Positions 50,164 to 59,077 of a stretch of DNA of 59,077 nt are shown here, one piece after another. The DNA lies in the NCBI GenBank assembly GCA_963923455.1, contig CAWULT010000015.1, positions 1 through 59,077 of the forward strand. Reading direction: 5' to 3'. A program made the position numbers and the translations under genes. Source of the stretch: CAWULT01 sp963923455 (lineage in GTDB: Bacteria; Acidobacteriota; Vicinamibacteria; Vicinamibacterales; UBA2999). Below the pieces are notes generated by a model, which saw only the letters and a list, made by a program, of their open reading frames with translations, had not been told where the DNA came from and did not search any database. Each line of letters opens with the position of its first letter. Positions within the stretch are counted from its first letter, which is position 1.

Positions 50164-51869
50164 CCAGGGGAATCGGGCGCGCTGGCGCGCTCGTGGCCCT
50201 GCTGGGGGCTCTCGGATCGGGCGTCACGGCCTGCCGGGGAGGGGGCGCCGCGTCGTCGCCGGCTGCACCGTCCGCCGAGACGCGTGAGGTCTCGCTGCCC
50301 GATCTCTCGCGCGTCGAGGCGTCGGTTGCGGCTCAGGTGCGCGAGAAGTACGAGGCGCTCGAGTCGCTGCGGAAGCGGCCCGGTGCCCCGGCCGCCGACG
50401 TTGCGGCCGCCTACGGCGGGCTGGCCGTCCTGCTGCACGCGGGCGAGTTCTACGAGGCCGCCGAGCCCGCCTACCTGAGCGCGCAGGCGCTGGCACCGCA
50501 GGAGCCGCGGTGGCCCTACTTCCTCTCGCTGCTGCATCGCAGCGTGGGGCAGCCGGACAAGGTGGTGGCCGACCTGACGCGCGTGCTCGAGCTGCGGCCG
50601 GACGACGTGCCGGCGCTGGTCTGGCTGGGGCGCATGTACCTGGATCAGGGCCAGGTGGACAAGGCCGAGCCGCTGTTTGCGCGCGCGCAGGCCGCGTCGC
50701 CGCGGACCGTCGCCGTGCTGACCGGCCTGGGGCAGTCGGCGCTGGCCCGCCAGGACTATCCGCGCGCGGCGACGCTGCTCGAGCAGGCGCTCACGCTGGA
50801 TCCTGGTGCCCGCGTGCTGCACTCGCCGCTCGCCATGGCCTACCGCGGGCTGGGTGACACCGCGCGCGCCGAGGCGCACCTCAAGGAGTGGAAGAACACC
50901 GAGATCCTGGTGCCCGATCCGCTGCGCCAGGAACTGGACCTGGCCCTCCAGAGCGGCCTGTCGTACGAGATCCGGGGGGTGCGCGCGCTCGAGCAGCGCG
51001 ACTTCAAGGCCGCCGCCGACTTCTTTCGTCAGGGTGTGGAGTTGACGCCCGGCACCACGATGCTCGGGCGCTCGCTGCGGCACAAGCTGGGCACCGCGCT
51101 CTTCCTGCTCGGCGACGCGCCGGGCGCGATCGCGCGCTTCGAGGAGACGGTCACGCTGGCGCCGCAGTCCGGGCTGGATGAGACGGCCGCCAAGGCCCAC
51201 TACAGCCTTGGCGTCCTGATGATCTCGAGCGGCCGTACGCGGGAGGCGATCCAGCACCTCGAGGCGTCGGTGCGCTACAACCCGAACTACGTCGAGGCGC
51301 TGTCCGCCCTCGCCGACCTCGACCGCCAGACGGGCCGGTCCGCGGCGACGCTGCCGCGCTACAAGGCGATTCTCGAAATCAATCCGCGGAACACCGACGC
51401 ACGGCTGGGTTACGGGATGGCGCTCGTCCGCCTGCGCCGGTACCGTGAGGCGCGTGACTGGATGGCCGAGGCCTCGAGCCTGCATCCCGACCATCCGGAG
51501 TTCGTGCACGCGCTGGCCCGCCTGCTGGCCGCAGCGCCCGACGCCGCGGTCCGCGACGGGGCCCGGGCCCTGAGCCTCGTCCAGCAGTTGATGCAGGGGG
51601 ACCGGACGACGCGCCTGGGCGAGACCCTCGCGATGGCGCTCGCCGAGGTTGGCGACCACGCCCAGGCCGCGGCGGTCCAGCGGGACGTCATGGAAGCCGC
51701 CCGCAAGGCGGGACTCTCGTCCGACGTCCGGCGGATGGCCGCGAACCTGCGGCTCTACGAGCGCGGGCAGGCCTGCCGCGCCCCGTGGGCGGACGACGAG
51801 TTCACGGGCACCGGGCCGGCGCCTGCCCCGGCCCTCGGGGCCGCCTCGGGCGCCGCACCCCCCTCCTGA
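50160..51869 (+). CDS. TPR-repeat lipoprotein, partner of the upstream CRTAC1-type lipoprotein
   Basis: 569 residues. The GTG at 50160 overlaps the preceding stop. A signal with lipobox (LGALGSGVTACRGG) suggests lipid anchoring. TPR units follow (YGGLAVLLHAGEFYEAAEPAY, LVWLGRMYLDQGQVDKAEPLF, LTGLGQSALARQDYPRAATLL, YSLGVLMISSGRTREAIQHL, LGYGMALVRLRRYREARDW). Gene order and overlap are the same kind of pairing as on the other side of the receptor, but with CRTAC1 first. The C-terminus is Pro/Ala-rich. Probable scaffold for the propeller protein (inference). Confidence 0.87.
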   Translation: MTRGIGRAGALVALLGALGSGVTACRGGGAASSPAAPSAETREVSLPDLSRVEASVAAQVREKYEALESLRKRPGAPAADVAAAYGGLAVLLHAGEFYEAAEPAYLSAQALAPQEPRWPYFLSLLHRSVGQPDKVVADLTRVLELRPDDVPALVWLGRMYLDQGQVDKAEPLFARAQAASPRTVAVLTGLGQSALARQDYPRAATLLEQALTLDPGARVLHSPLAMAYRGLGDTARAEAHLKEWKNTEILVPDPLRQELDLALQSGLSYEIRGVRALEQRDFKAAADFFRQGVELTPGTTMLGRSLRHKLGTALFLLGDAPGAIARFEETVTLAPQSGLDETAAKAHYSLGVLMISSGRTREAIQHLEASVRYNPNYVEALSALADLDRQTGRSAATLPRYKAILEINPRNTDARLGYGMALVRLRRYREARDWMAEASSLHPDHPEFVHALARLLAAAPDAAVRDGARALSLVQQLMQGDRTTRLGETLAMALAEVGDHAQAAAVQRDVMEAARKAGLSSDVRRMAANLRLYERGQACRAPWADDEFTGTGPAPAPALGAASGAAPPS

Positions 51870-51934
51870 TTCGTCCATTCAGACAAATTTGCCCCACGCT
51901 CGTTCGGCACCTACACAAATGTCGACGGCTCGCG

Positions 51935-51960
51935 CCGCGGGGGCCCGGCCGACCCCGCGG
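51935..51960. terminator. GC-rich hairpin after the TPR lipoprotein gene
   Basis: CCGCGGGG (51935-51942) pairs with CCCCGCGG (51953-51960). It is followed closely by the 14-base palindrome CCAGGGGCCCCTGG (51964-51977). No U-tract, so termination is only plausible. Confidence 0.35.
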
Positions 51961-52122
51961 ACGCCAGGGGCCCCTGGGGCTTCGGGACGCCCCGGTGGCG
52001 CAGCATCTCTTCATTCCTACATCGATGTCGTTCACGCCTGAGGTGATCTACAAGAACGTCTCGGCCTGAACCTGCGATCGGCCCGAAACAGGCCCGATCC
52101 GGCACGTTTTCGAGCCCATCCG

Positions 52123-52138
52123 TGGCACCTCGCTTGCA
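52123..52138 (+). promoter_or_regulatory. Consensus sigma-54 promoter of amtB
   Basis: TGGCAC-CTCGC-TTGCA matches the -24/-12 consensus exactly with the correct 5-base spacer. The predicted start is near 52149, about 45 bases before the ATG. Sigma-54 control is the usual arrangement for ammonium channels under nitrogen limitation. Confidence 0.85.
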
Positions 52139-52193
52139 CAACCGCACCCCAGATGACGTGGACGTGCCGCACTGCACGGCGGAGAGGTGAGGA

Positions 52194-53435
<1,242 letters not shown>

Positions 53436-53454
53436 CCGCCGGTCGGGTGGCCAT

Positions 53455-53500
53455 ACGGGCGGTCCGGCGTTCCTCCCTGCGCCGGGCCGCCCGTTCCCGT
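53455..53500 (+). terminator. Intrinsic terminator after amtB
   Basis: A 13-bp stem with one G-T pair (53455-53467 and 53478-53490) followed by GTTCCCGTGT. Confidence 0.7.
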
Positions 53501-53518
53501 GTCCGGCCGTGTGTCCGC

Positions 53519-53524
53519 CATAAT
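53519..53524 (+). promoter_or_regulatory. -10-like element CATAAT before the hemD-like gene
   Basis: CATAAT ends 7 bases before the ATG at 53532, predicting a leaderless transcript. Confidence 0.45.
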
Positions 53525-53531
53525 CCCCTTC

Positions 53532-54383
53532 ATGACCAGTCCCTCCTTCGACGGCCTGCACGTGCTCGTGCTGGAAAGCCGTCGCGCGCGCGAACTGGCG
53601 TCCCTCGTCACCACGTACGGCGGGCACCCGATCGTCGCGCCGTCGATGCGGGAGGTGCCGATCGCGTCGAACCCGGACGCGCTCGCCTTCGCCGAGGCGC
53701 TGGAGCAGGACGGGTTCGATCTGGTCGTCCTGCTCACCGGCGTCGGCACGCGCGCACTGGTCGAGATCGTCGAGAGGGCCCAAGGGGGACGCGAGCGGTT
53801 CCTGGCAGCACTCGGGCGGACCCGTATCGCCGTCCGTGGGCCGAAACCCCTCGGTGTGCTCCGTGAGCTGCAGATCCCCGCGTGGGTCGTCGCCCCCGAG
53901 CCCAACACGTGGCGCGAACTGCTGGCCGCGCTCGACGCGAAGAGGCCGGAGCTGCCGCTGGAGGGCTGTCGCGTCGCCGTGCAGGAATACGGCGCGTCCA
54001 ACCCGGACCTGCTCGCCGGGCTCTCGGCGCGCGGCGCCCTGGTCACAAGGGTGCCCGTTTATCGCTGGGCGCTGCCGGAGGACCTCGCGCCGCTCCAGGA
54101 GGGCATCCGCGCCCTCGCCGACGGCGGCGTCGACGTCGTGTTCTTCACCACCGCGACGCAGGTCGTGCACCTGCGCCAGGTGGCCGGCCAGATGGCGCTG
54201 CTGCCGCAGGTGGACGCGGCGCTCGCCCGCGCGGTCGTGGCCTCGATCGGGCCCACGACGTCCGAGGAACTGCGGCAGCACGGCATCGAGCCGGACCTGG
54301 AGCCCTCGCATCCGAAGATGGGCTTCCTGGCCCGTGAGGCAGCCGAGCGCGCGGGCGCTTTGCTGCGCGCCAAGCGCGGCTGA
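53532..54383 (+). CDS. hemD: Uroporphyrinogen-III synthase-like protein
   Basis: 283 residues. HemD fold signatures are spread along the chain: LHVLVLESRRARELASLVTTYGG, FDLVVLLTGVGTRALVEI, RIAVRGPKPLGVLRELQI, VAVQEYGASNPDLLAGLSARGALVTRVPVYRW, DVVFFTTATQVVHL and ARAVVASIGPTTSEELRQHGI. HemD cyclises hydroxymethylbilane to uroporphyrinogen III in haem and corrin synthesis. The family is sequence-poor, and some members serve as regulators or siroheme accessories; no other haem gene lies next to it, so the symbol is tentative. The ATG at 53532 is preferred over a GTG-type extension at 53499 because the CATAAT lies between them. Confidence 0.8.
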   Translation: MTSPSFDGLHVLVLESRRARELASLVTTYGGHPIVAPSMREVPIASNPDALAFAEALEQDGFDLVVLLTGVGTRALVEIVERAQGGRERFLAALGRTRIAVRGPKPLGVLRELQIPAWVVAPEPNTWRELLAALDAKRPELPLEGCRVAVQEYGASNPDLLAGLSARGALVTRVPVYRWALPEDLAPLQEGIRALADGGVDVVFFTTATQVVHLRQVAGQMALLPQVDAALARAVVASIGPTTSEELRQHGIEPDLEPSHPKMGFLAREAAERAGALLRAKRG

Positions 54384-54463
54384 CGGCCCCGGCCCCGCCC
54401 CGCGTCGTCGCGCCGTTCGGCCGCCGGCAGCCGCCCCCCGCGGCGGAGGGCGCCGCCGCGGGG

Positions 54464-54469
54464 TACCAT
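54464..54469 (+). promoter_or_regulatory. -10-like element TACCAT before the small gene at 54477
   Basis: TACCAT overlaps the first in-frame ATG (54468) and lies 7 bases before the second ATG (54477). If it is a -10, transcription would start at the second ATG, which then decides the start. Confidence 0.35.
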
Positions 54470-54476
54470 GGAGCAC

Positions 54477-54827
54477 ATGGCCACACCCGACGAACTGATG
54501 GAACTCGCCGACCTGTGCGCGGACAGGATCGACCGCGGCGGCGCCGTCCGCCTGGTGCCGTCCTTCTCCGATGCCGAGGAGCAGTGCGAGAGCGAGTACG
54601 AGAACCTGCTCGAGGCCATCCACGAGGACGAGCTGTTCTCGCCGGTCGACATCGCGCGCCAGGAGTACCTGGTGGAGCAGATTGCCGCCGGGCTGCCCGA
54701 GAACCTGCGCACCCTGATCGTCGAGCTGGCCGACAACCATGCGCGGCACGTGTGGATGCAGCAGGAGGGTGCGTACCTGCTGGGCCTGGCCGTCGGACGC
54801 CGCACGCGGACGCGCCGGGACGGGTGA
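54477..54827 (+). CDS. Small acidic helical protein of unknown function
   Basis: 116 residues from the ATG at 54477 (119 if the ATG at 54468 is used). The composition is acidic and helical: PDELMELADLCADRID, DAEEQCESEYENLLEAIHEDELF, IARQEYLVEQIAAGLPENLRTLIVELADNHARHVWMQQEGAYLLGLAVGRR. Codon usage fits real coding sequence and the frame ends 7 bases before the PhzF-family gene, so it is probably expressed with it. I recognise no family. Two Cys residues are too few to suggest a metal site. Confidence 0.65.
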   Translation: MATPDELMELADLCADRIDRGGAVRLVPSFSDAEEQCESEYENLLEAIHEDELFSPVDIARQEYLVEQIAAGLPENLRTLIVELADNHARHVWMQQEGAYLLGLAVGRRTRTRRDG

Positions 54828-54834
54828 GGCCGGC

Positions 54835-55740
54835 ATGCCCGCGTTGGCCTACCTGCACTACGACGTCTTCACCTCCGTTCCGCTGCTCGGCAACCAGCTC
54901 GCGGTGTTTCCCGACGGTTCGGGCCTCGACGCGGGCCTGATGCAGCGGCTTGCGCGCGAGATGAACTTCTCCGAGAGCACGTTCGTGCTGCCGTCCGAGA
55001 CGCCTGGCACCGACGTGCGGATGCGGATCTTCACACCCGCCGCCGAGATGCCGATGGCCGGGCATCCCACGATCGGCACGACGTTCGCGCTGGCCGATGC
55101 CGGCACCATCCCCGCCGGCGCCCCGCGGTTCGTGTTCGGGTTGAACGTCGGCCCGACGCCGGTGGACCTCGAGTGGGACGGCCCGCGGCTGCGCTTTGCC
55201 TGGATGACGCAGCAGGCGCCGATCTTTGACGAGCCGGTCGCCGACCGTGCGGGGGTGGCCGGCGCGCTCGGCCTGCGCGAGGCCGACCTCGTGCCCGGGT
55301 TGCCCGTGCAGGCCGTGTCGTGCGGCGTGCCCTTCCTGTTCGTGGCGCTCCGCGATCGCGCCACGGTCGACCGCGCGATCAGCGATGCGGCCGCGTTCGG
55401 GCGGCTCGCCGCGTCCGTCGGCGTGCGCCTGCCGATCTTCCTGTTCGCGCGTCTGCCCGACGGGGAGCCGGCGACCGTGCACAGCCGGATGTTCGCGCCG
55501 GAGCTGGGCATCACCGAGGACCCGGCGACCGGCGGCGCGAGCGGGCCGCTCGGCTGCTACCTGGTGCGGCACGGCCTCGTCCACGGCGAGGCCGCGCGCC
55601 GGATCCTCAGCCACCAGGGCGTGGCGATGGGGCGGGCCAGCGAGATTCACATCGAGATCACCGGCGACGCCGAGGCCATCACGCGCGTCCGGGTGGGAGG
55701 CCGCGCCGTGCGCGTCGGCCGGGGGGAACTGGATCTGTGA
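54835..55740 (+). CDS. PhzF-family isomerase-like protein
   Basis: 301 residues. The start is HYDVFTSVPLLGNQLAVFPDGSGL, followed by the catalytic Glu in EMNFSESTFVLPSE, the acidic and His region RIFTPAAEMPMAGHPTIGTTF, and the second-half signature DPATGGASGPLGCYLV. PhzF-type enzymes catalyse proton transfers in diaminopimelate-epimerase-fold sites; most homologues outside phenazine clusters have no known substrate. No phenazine gene is present. The stop overlaps the ABC-F start as GTGA. Confidence 0.9.
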   Translation: MPALAYLHYDVFTSVPLLGNQLAVFPDGSGLDAGLMQRLAREMNFSESTFVLPSETPGTDVRMRIFTPAAEMPMAGHPTIGTTFALADAGTIPAGAPRFVFGLNVGPTPVDLEWDGPRLRFAWMTQQAPIFDEPVADRAGVAGALGLREADLVPGLPVQAVSCGVPFLFVALRDRATVDRAISDAAAFGRLAASVGVRLPIFLFARLPDGEPATVHSRMFAPELGITEDPATGGASGPLGCYLVRHGLVHGEAARRILSHQGVAMGRASEIHIEITGDAEAITRVRVGGRAVRVGRGELDL

Positions 55741-57374
55741 TCGCTTTCACCAGGGTCGGCAAGCAGTACGGCAGGCAGGTGCTGTTCGTCGACGCGTCGT
55801 TTCAGCTCAATCCCGGCGAGAAGGTGGGGCTCGTGGGCCCGAACGGCGCCGGCAAGACCACGCTCTTCCGGATGATCGTCGGCGAGGAGGCGCCCGACGA
55901 CGGCGACGTCACGGTGCCGAAGAAGCTGTCGATCGGCTACTTCCGCCAGGACATCGAGGGCATGGGCGGGCGCACCGTCCTCGACGAGGCCATCGCCGGC
56001 AGCGGGCGGCTGGGCGACCTGCACCACGAGCTCGAGGCGCTGCAGGAGGCGATGGCCGACCCGGCGAAGGCCGATGACATGGACCGCATCCTGGCCCGCT
56101 TCGGCGAGGTGCAGGAGGAGTACGAGCACCTGGGCGGCTACGGCCTCGAGGCCCAGGCGCGCGAGGTGCTCCACGGGCTCGGTTTCGACGACGGGCGGAT
56201 CGACGGCGACGTCGGGGCCCTGTCCGGCGGGTGGAAGATGCGCGTCGCGATGGCGCGCGTGCTGCTCGGCCGGCCGGACGTCCTGCTGATGGACGAGCCC
56301 ACGAACCACCTCGACATCGAGTCCATCATCTGGCTCGAGGGCTTCCTGAAGGCCCTGCCGGGCGCGCTGCTGATGACCTCGCACGACCGCGAGTTCATGA
56401 ACCGCATCGTGACGAAGATCGCCGAGATCGACGGTGGCGAGATCACGTCGTACTCGGGCAACTACGACTTCTACGAGCGCGAGCGCGCCGTGCGCGAGGC
56501 CAATCGCGAGGCGGCCTACGCCCGCCAGCAGGCGATGCTCGCCAAGGAGCAGCGCTTCATCGAGCGGTTCGCCGCGCACGCCGCCAAGGCCGCGCAGGTC
56601 CAGAGCCGCGTGAAGGCGCTGGAGAAGATCGAGAAGATCGAGCTGCCGAAGAAGCGGGCGGTCGTGAAGTTCGACTTCCGGCAGCCGCCGAGGTCCGGCG
56701 ACCAGGTGGCCGTGGTCGAGCGCATTTCGAAGGCCTACGGGTCACGCGTGGTGCACGAGGACTTCAGCATGACCATCCGCCGCGGCGAGCGCTGGTGCGT
56801 GATGGGGAAGAACGGCGCCGGCAAGACCACGCTGCTGCGGATGATCGCCGGCGTGCTGGCGCCGGACTCCGGCACCGTCACGCCCGGGGCGAGCCTGAAG
56901 ATGGGCTACTTCGCCCAGCAGGCCATCGACCTGCTGGACCTCGACCTGACGATCGCCGAGCAGCTGCAGAAGGACTTTCCGCAGGAGTCGATCGGCGTGC
57001 TGCGGAGCCTTGCCGGCGCGTTCCAGTTCTCGGGCGACGACGTCGATAAGAAGATCCGGTCGCTGTCGGGCGGCGAGAAGACCCGCCTGGTGATCGCGCG
57101 GATGCTCCTCCACCCGCCGAACTTCCTAGTGCTCGACGAGCCGACGAACCACCTGGACCTGTTCACCAAGGAGATGCTCATCGAGGCGCTCAAGGACTTC
57201 GACGGGACGATGCTGTTCGTCTCGCACGACCGCGCCTTCCTGCGCGCGCTCAGCAACCGGGTGATCGAGCTCGGCGGCGAGTCGGGGGTGGAGAAGGAGC
57301 CGCACCTCTACCCGGGCTCCTACGTCGAGTACGTACAGCGGACCGGGCACGAGGCGCCGGGGGTTCACGCCTAG
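55737..57374 (+). CDS. ABC-F family ATPase
   Basis: 545 residues, starting at a GTG inside the PhzF stop overlap. Two ATP-binding domains without transmembrane segments: first Walker A GPNGAGKTTL and Walker B VLLMDEPTNHLDIES, second Walker A GKNGAGKTTLL and Walker B FLVLDEPTNHLDLFT. The first signature reads LSGGWKMR instead of LSGGE/Q, the second LSGGEKTR. The charged linker between domains contains ERERAVREANREAAYARQQAM, typical of the ribosome-interacting ABC-F P-site tRNA interaction motif. Members act on stalled or initiating ribosomes or confer antibiotic protection; nothing here decides which. Confidence 0.93.
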   Translation: MIAFTRVGKQYGRQVLFVDASFQLNPGEKVGLVGPNGAGKTTLFRMIVGEEAPDDGDVTVPKKLSIGYFRQDIEGMGGRTVLDEAIAGSGRLGDLHHELEALQEAMADPAKADDMDRILARFGEVQEEYEHLGGYGLEAQAREVLHGLGFDDGRIDGDVGALSGGWKMRVAMARVLLGRPDVLLMDEPTNHLDIESIIWLEGFLKALPGALLMTSHDREFMNRIVTKIAEIDGGEITSYSGNYDFYERERAVREANREAAYARQQAMLAKEQRFIERFAAHAAKAAQVQSRVKALEKIEKIELPKKRAVVKFDFRQPPRSGDQVAVVERISKAYGSRVVHEDFSMTIRRGERWCVMGKNGAGKTTLLRMIAGVLAPDSGTVTPGASLKMGYFAQQAIDLLDLDLTIAEQLQKDFPQESIGVLRSLAGAFQFSGDDVDKKIRSLSGGEKTRLVIARMLLHPPNFLVLDEPTNHLDLFTKEMLIEALKDFDGTMLFVSHDRAFLRALSNRVIELGGESGVEKEPHLYPGSYVEYVQRTGHEAPGVHA

Positions 57375-57420
57375 GCGGTCGGAGGTCGCGAACCGGGCAG
57401 GGCACGCCCCGGGCGATCCG

Positions 57421-58533
57421 TCACAGCGTCCGCTTGAACAGCACGGTCGCCGCGGTCATCGCGATGGCCGAGAAGGCGACCAGGTACAGCAGGTCGCTCG
57501 CGATGGCGTCGAAGCCGGTGTTCTTGAGCAGCAGGCTCTTGAACGCGTGCACGGCGTAGGTGAACGGGTCGACGGCCGCGATCACCTGCATCCACGCCGG
57601 AAAGCCCTGCTGCGGGTACACCGCGCCGCTCGGGAAGTAGAGCACCGTGTTCAGCAGGCCGAACATCGCGCGGGGCATCAGCGGATCCGTCATCCGCACC
57701 ATCAGCAGGAACATCAGGCTGACCAGGGCGAACGCGGTGACGCCGATGACGAGCATCATCCGCAGCGTCCGCAGCGGGTCCAGCGGGTTCGGCACGCCGG
57801 CGATGAGCGAGCCGAGCACGGTGATCACCGCGCCGGCCAGCACGGCCTTGATCGTGCCGGAGATGTTGAACCCGGCGACGAGCTCCAGCTTCGTGATCGG
57901 GGTCACGAGGTAGCCCTCGTGCAGGCCTCGCGCCTTGTCGTCGATGAAGATGATGCCGCCGCCGATCATCACCATCATGAAGATCGACATCGTGATCGAC
58001 CCCGGCAGCAGGTACTGGATGTAGGGGACGTACGGGTAGACCTCCACCACGTCCAGCATCGGCGCCGGCGCGACGCGCTCGACCTTGATGGGCGTGTTCA
58101 TCGCGCCGACGATGCCGTTGACGGTGGCGGCCAGGGTCGCCGAGACGAACGTGTCGGTGTTGTCCGAGATGAGGGCCACGCGCGGGGCGTTCTTCGCCAG
58201 CGTCCGGCGGGAGAAGTCGGGTGGCACGGTCAGCACGCCGTTGACGAGGCCGTTCCGGAGGTCCGCCATGGCCTCGCCCTGGTCCGCGTAGTCGTACAGG
58301 TCGAGCGTGCGCGTGCCCGACGAGACGGCGTTGGCGAACTCGCGCAGCCGCACGGCGGGCACGCCGTGGTCCAGGTCGACCACCGCCAGCTTGAGGTGCT
58401 TGACGTTGCCGCCGAAGGCGTACCCGAGCACCACGAGCTGGAGCAGCGGGAACACCATCGACATCACGATGAGCATCGGGCTGCGGCGGAAGCGCCGCAT
58501 CTCGCGCTCGACGATCGCCAGGGTGCGTTGCAT
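57421..58533 (-). CDS. ABC-2 type exporter permease
   Basis: 370 residues. One N-terminal membrane helix (SPMLIVMSMVFPLLQLVVLGYAFGG) is followed by a large extracytoplasmic domain (VNGVLTVPPDFSRRTLA, LISDNTDTFVSATLAATVNGIV) and five C-terminal helices (GSITMSIFMMVMIGGGIIFIDDK ... ALVSLMFLLMVRM ... YLVAFSAIAMTAATVLF). This is the ABC-2 (YhhJ/YbhS-like) topology. It follows the ATPase gene by 3 bases on the minus strand. The substrate is unknown; such half-size exporters often handle drugs, lipids or polyketides. Confidence 0.92.
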   Translation of the reverse strand: MQRTLAIVEREMRRFRRSPMLIVMSMVFPLLQLVVLGYAFGGNVKHLKLAVVDLDHGVPAVRLREFANAVSSGTRTLDLYDYADQGEAMADLRNGLVNGVLTVPPDFSRRTLAKNAPRVALISDNTDTFVSATLAATVNGIVGAMNTPIKVERVAPAPMLDVVEVYPYVPYIQYLLPGSITMSIFMMVMIGGGIIFIDDKARGLHEGYLVTPITKLELVAGFNISGTIKAVLAGAVITVLGSLIAGVPNPLDPLRTLRMMLVIGVTAFALVSLMFLLMVRMTDPLMPRAMFGLLNTVLYFPSGAVYPQQGFPAWMQVIAAVDPFTYAVHAFKSLLLKNTGFDAIASDLLYLVAFSAIAMTAATVLFKRTL

Positions 58534-58536
58534 CGG

Positions 58537-59077
58537 TCAGCGCCTCATCACGAAGGGGCTGTCGGCCGCCGTCGGCGTCTGCAGGGCGTCGCGCAGGTCG
58601 TGGCCCGTGTAGTGCACGAAGACGTCGTCGAGCGTGGCGGTGTCGGCCGCCTTGCCCGGAATGGACGCCTTCAGGTTGGCCGGCGTGTCGAGCACCACGA
58701 GCGTCCCGTGGTCGACGATGGCGATGCGGTCGCACAGCTTGTCGGCCTCGTCCATGTAGTGCGTCGTCAGCAGCACCGTCAGGTCCCGGTGCGCCTTGAT
58801 GCGGCGCAGCATCTCCCAGACGTGCGTCCGCGACACCGGATCGAGCCCGGTCGTCGGTTCGTCCAGGAAGAACACGCGGGGCTCGTGCACCAGGCCGCGC
58901 GCGATCTCCACCCGGCGCCGCATGCCGCCCGACAGGTTCTTGACCGGCTTGTCGGCCCACTGGGTCAGCTCGACCGACTCCAGGAGCTCCCCGATGAGCC
59001 GCGACCGCCGCTCGCGCGGGACGCTGTACAGCTTGGCGAAGATCAGCAGGTTCTCCTCGACGCTCAGCTCGAGGTCG
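58537..59077 (-). CDS. ABC exporter ATP-binding protein, N-terminus outside window
   Basis: The last ~180 residues are visible; the frame is open at the right edge. It includes the signature LSGGMRRRVEIARGL, Walker B VFFLDEPTTGLDPVSR and the switch His in LLTTHYMDEADKLC. The Walker A is upstream of the window. The C-terminal tail (ATLDDVFVHYTGHDLRD) is typical of the DrrA-like exporter ATPases that pair with ABC-2 permeases. It is the first gene of the pair as far as visible. Confidence 0.93.
   Translation of the reverse strand, partial: DLELSVEENLLIFAKLYSVPRERRSRLIGELLESVELTQWADKPVKNLSGGMRRRVEIARGLVHEPRVFFLDEPTTGLDPVSRTHVWEMLRRIKAHRDLTVLLTTHYMDEADKLCDRIAIVDHGTLVVLDTPANLKASIPGKAADTATLDDVFVHYTGHDLRDALQTPTAADSPFVMRR

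Larger units (their letters stand above)
51870..52193. other. Structured intergenic region upstream of amtB
   Basis: 324 bases. The first half holds several strong inverted repeats (51935-51977); the second half holds the sigma-54 promoter at 52123. I find no NtrC-type enhancer (TGCACC-N5-GGTGCA) and no glnK gene. A 14-codon frame ending at 52069 is too short to support. Confidence 0.6.

Noticed and set aside
34385..51869. SusC/SusD-type polysaccharide utilisation locus
   Set aside because: The receptors have a carboxypeptidase-regulatory domain, but there is no SusD homologue, glycoside hydrolase or polysaccharide lyase; the partners are CRTAC1 and TPR proteins.
51785..52069. 94-codon frame across the end of the TPR gene and the intergenic region, including a 14-codon segment before 52069
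   Set aside because: It overlaps the TPR gene out of frame, and its composition is Arg/Gly/Pro-rich; the short tail has no ribosome-binding site.

Overview
The window is a G+C-rich bacterial chromosome segment with no insertion sequence, phage, CRISPR array, rRNA or tRNA that I can see. Its gene families point to Acidobacteriota, probably class Vicinamibacteria: large TonB-dependent receptors with an N-terminal carboxypeptidase-regulatory domain, paired FG-GAP/ASPIC (CRTAC1-type) and TPR proteins, PD40 propeller proteins, a zinc-ribbon Ser/Thr kinase with a TPR tail, and secreted proteins with a PRTPWGTPDLQGTW-type motif. This placement is inference from family content; no marker gene is present.

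Layout. Bases 3-4510 form one tightly overlapping operon for tetrahydromethanopterin (H4MPT) synthesis: a dihydropteroate-synthase-like protein (5' end outside the window), pabB, pabA, a DUF447 flavoprotein-like gene and the GHMP-family beta-RFAP synthase mptG. Bases 4586-7407 hold a minus-strand secreted pair (PD40 protein and unknown exported protein) and a membrane methyltransferase. Bases 7658-10843 encode a receptor-like Ser/Thr kinase. Bases 10883-14944 encode a very large secreted metalloprotease-like protein with 13 exact GGYVD repeats. Bases 15203-21176 are a complete NAD-dependent molybdenum formate dehydrogenase operon (fdhD-fdsG-fdsB-fdsA-fdsD), followed by a convergent ACT-domain protein of a type known mainly from methanogenic archaea. 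Bases 21980-29962 are mixed: haem-binding-like protein, GAF-ANTAR antiterminator, small secreted metalloprotease, winged-helix/TPR regulator, pabC-like lyase divergent from a two-component system, a class II cytochrome c-like protein and a small unknown protein. Bases 30051-34037 hold an MltB-type transglycosylase and an IorA/IorB-type periplasmic molybdo-hydroxylase. Bases 34385-51869 hold three TonB-dependent receptors (two are a tandem duplication that includes promoter and leader) and two CRTAC1+TPR gene pairs in mirror arrangement around the third. Bases 52194-53435 encode the ammonium channel AmtB behind a consensus sigma-54 promoter. Bases 53532-57374 hold a uroporphyrinogen-III-synthase-like gene, a small unknown gene, a PhzF-family gene and an ABC-F ATPase. 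The right edge has an ABC-2 exporter (permease, and ATPase cut by the window end).

How the parts work together. PabA, PabB and PabC would make p-aminobenzoate, which beta-RFAP synthase commits to H4MPT. H4MPT carries C1 units from formaldehyde to formate, and the Fds complex oxidises formate to CO2 with NADH production. The window therefore holds cofactor supply and the terminal step of an archaeal-type C1 oxidation route in a bacterium that need not be a classical methylotroph.

Regulatory signals seen directly: a sigma-54 element before amtB, near-consensus sigma-70 promoters before the IorA-like gene, the GAF-ANTAR gene and the third TonB receptor, strong hairpin terminators after several operons, and a recurrent pattern in which a -10-like hexamer lies only 5-12 bases before the start codon of operon-leading genes. 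That pattern suggests widespread leaderless transcripts.
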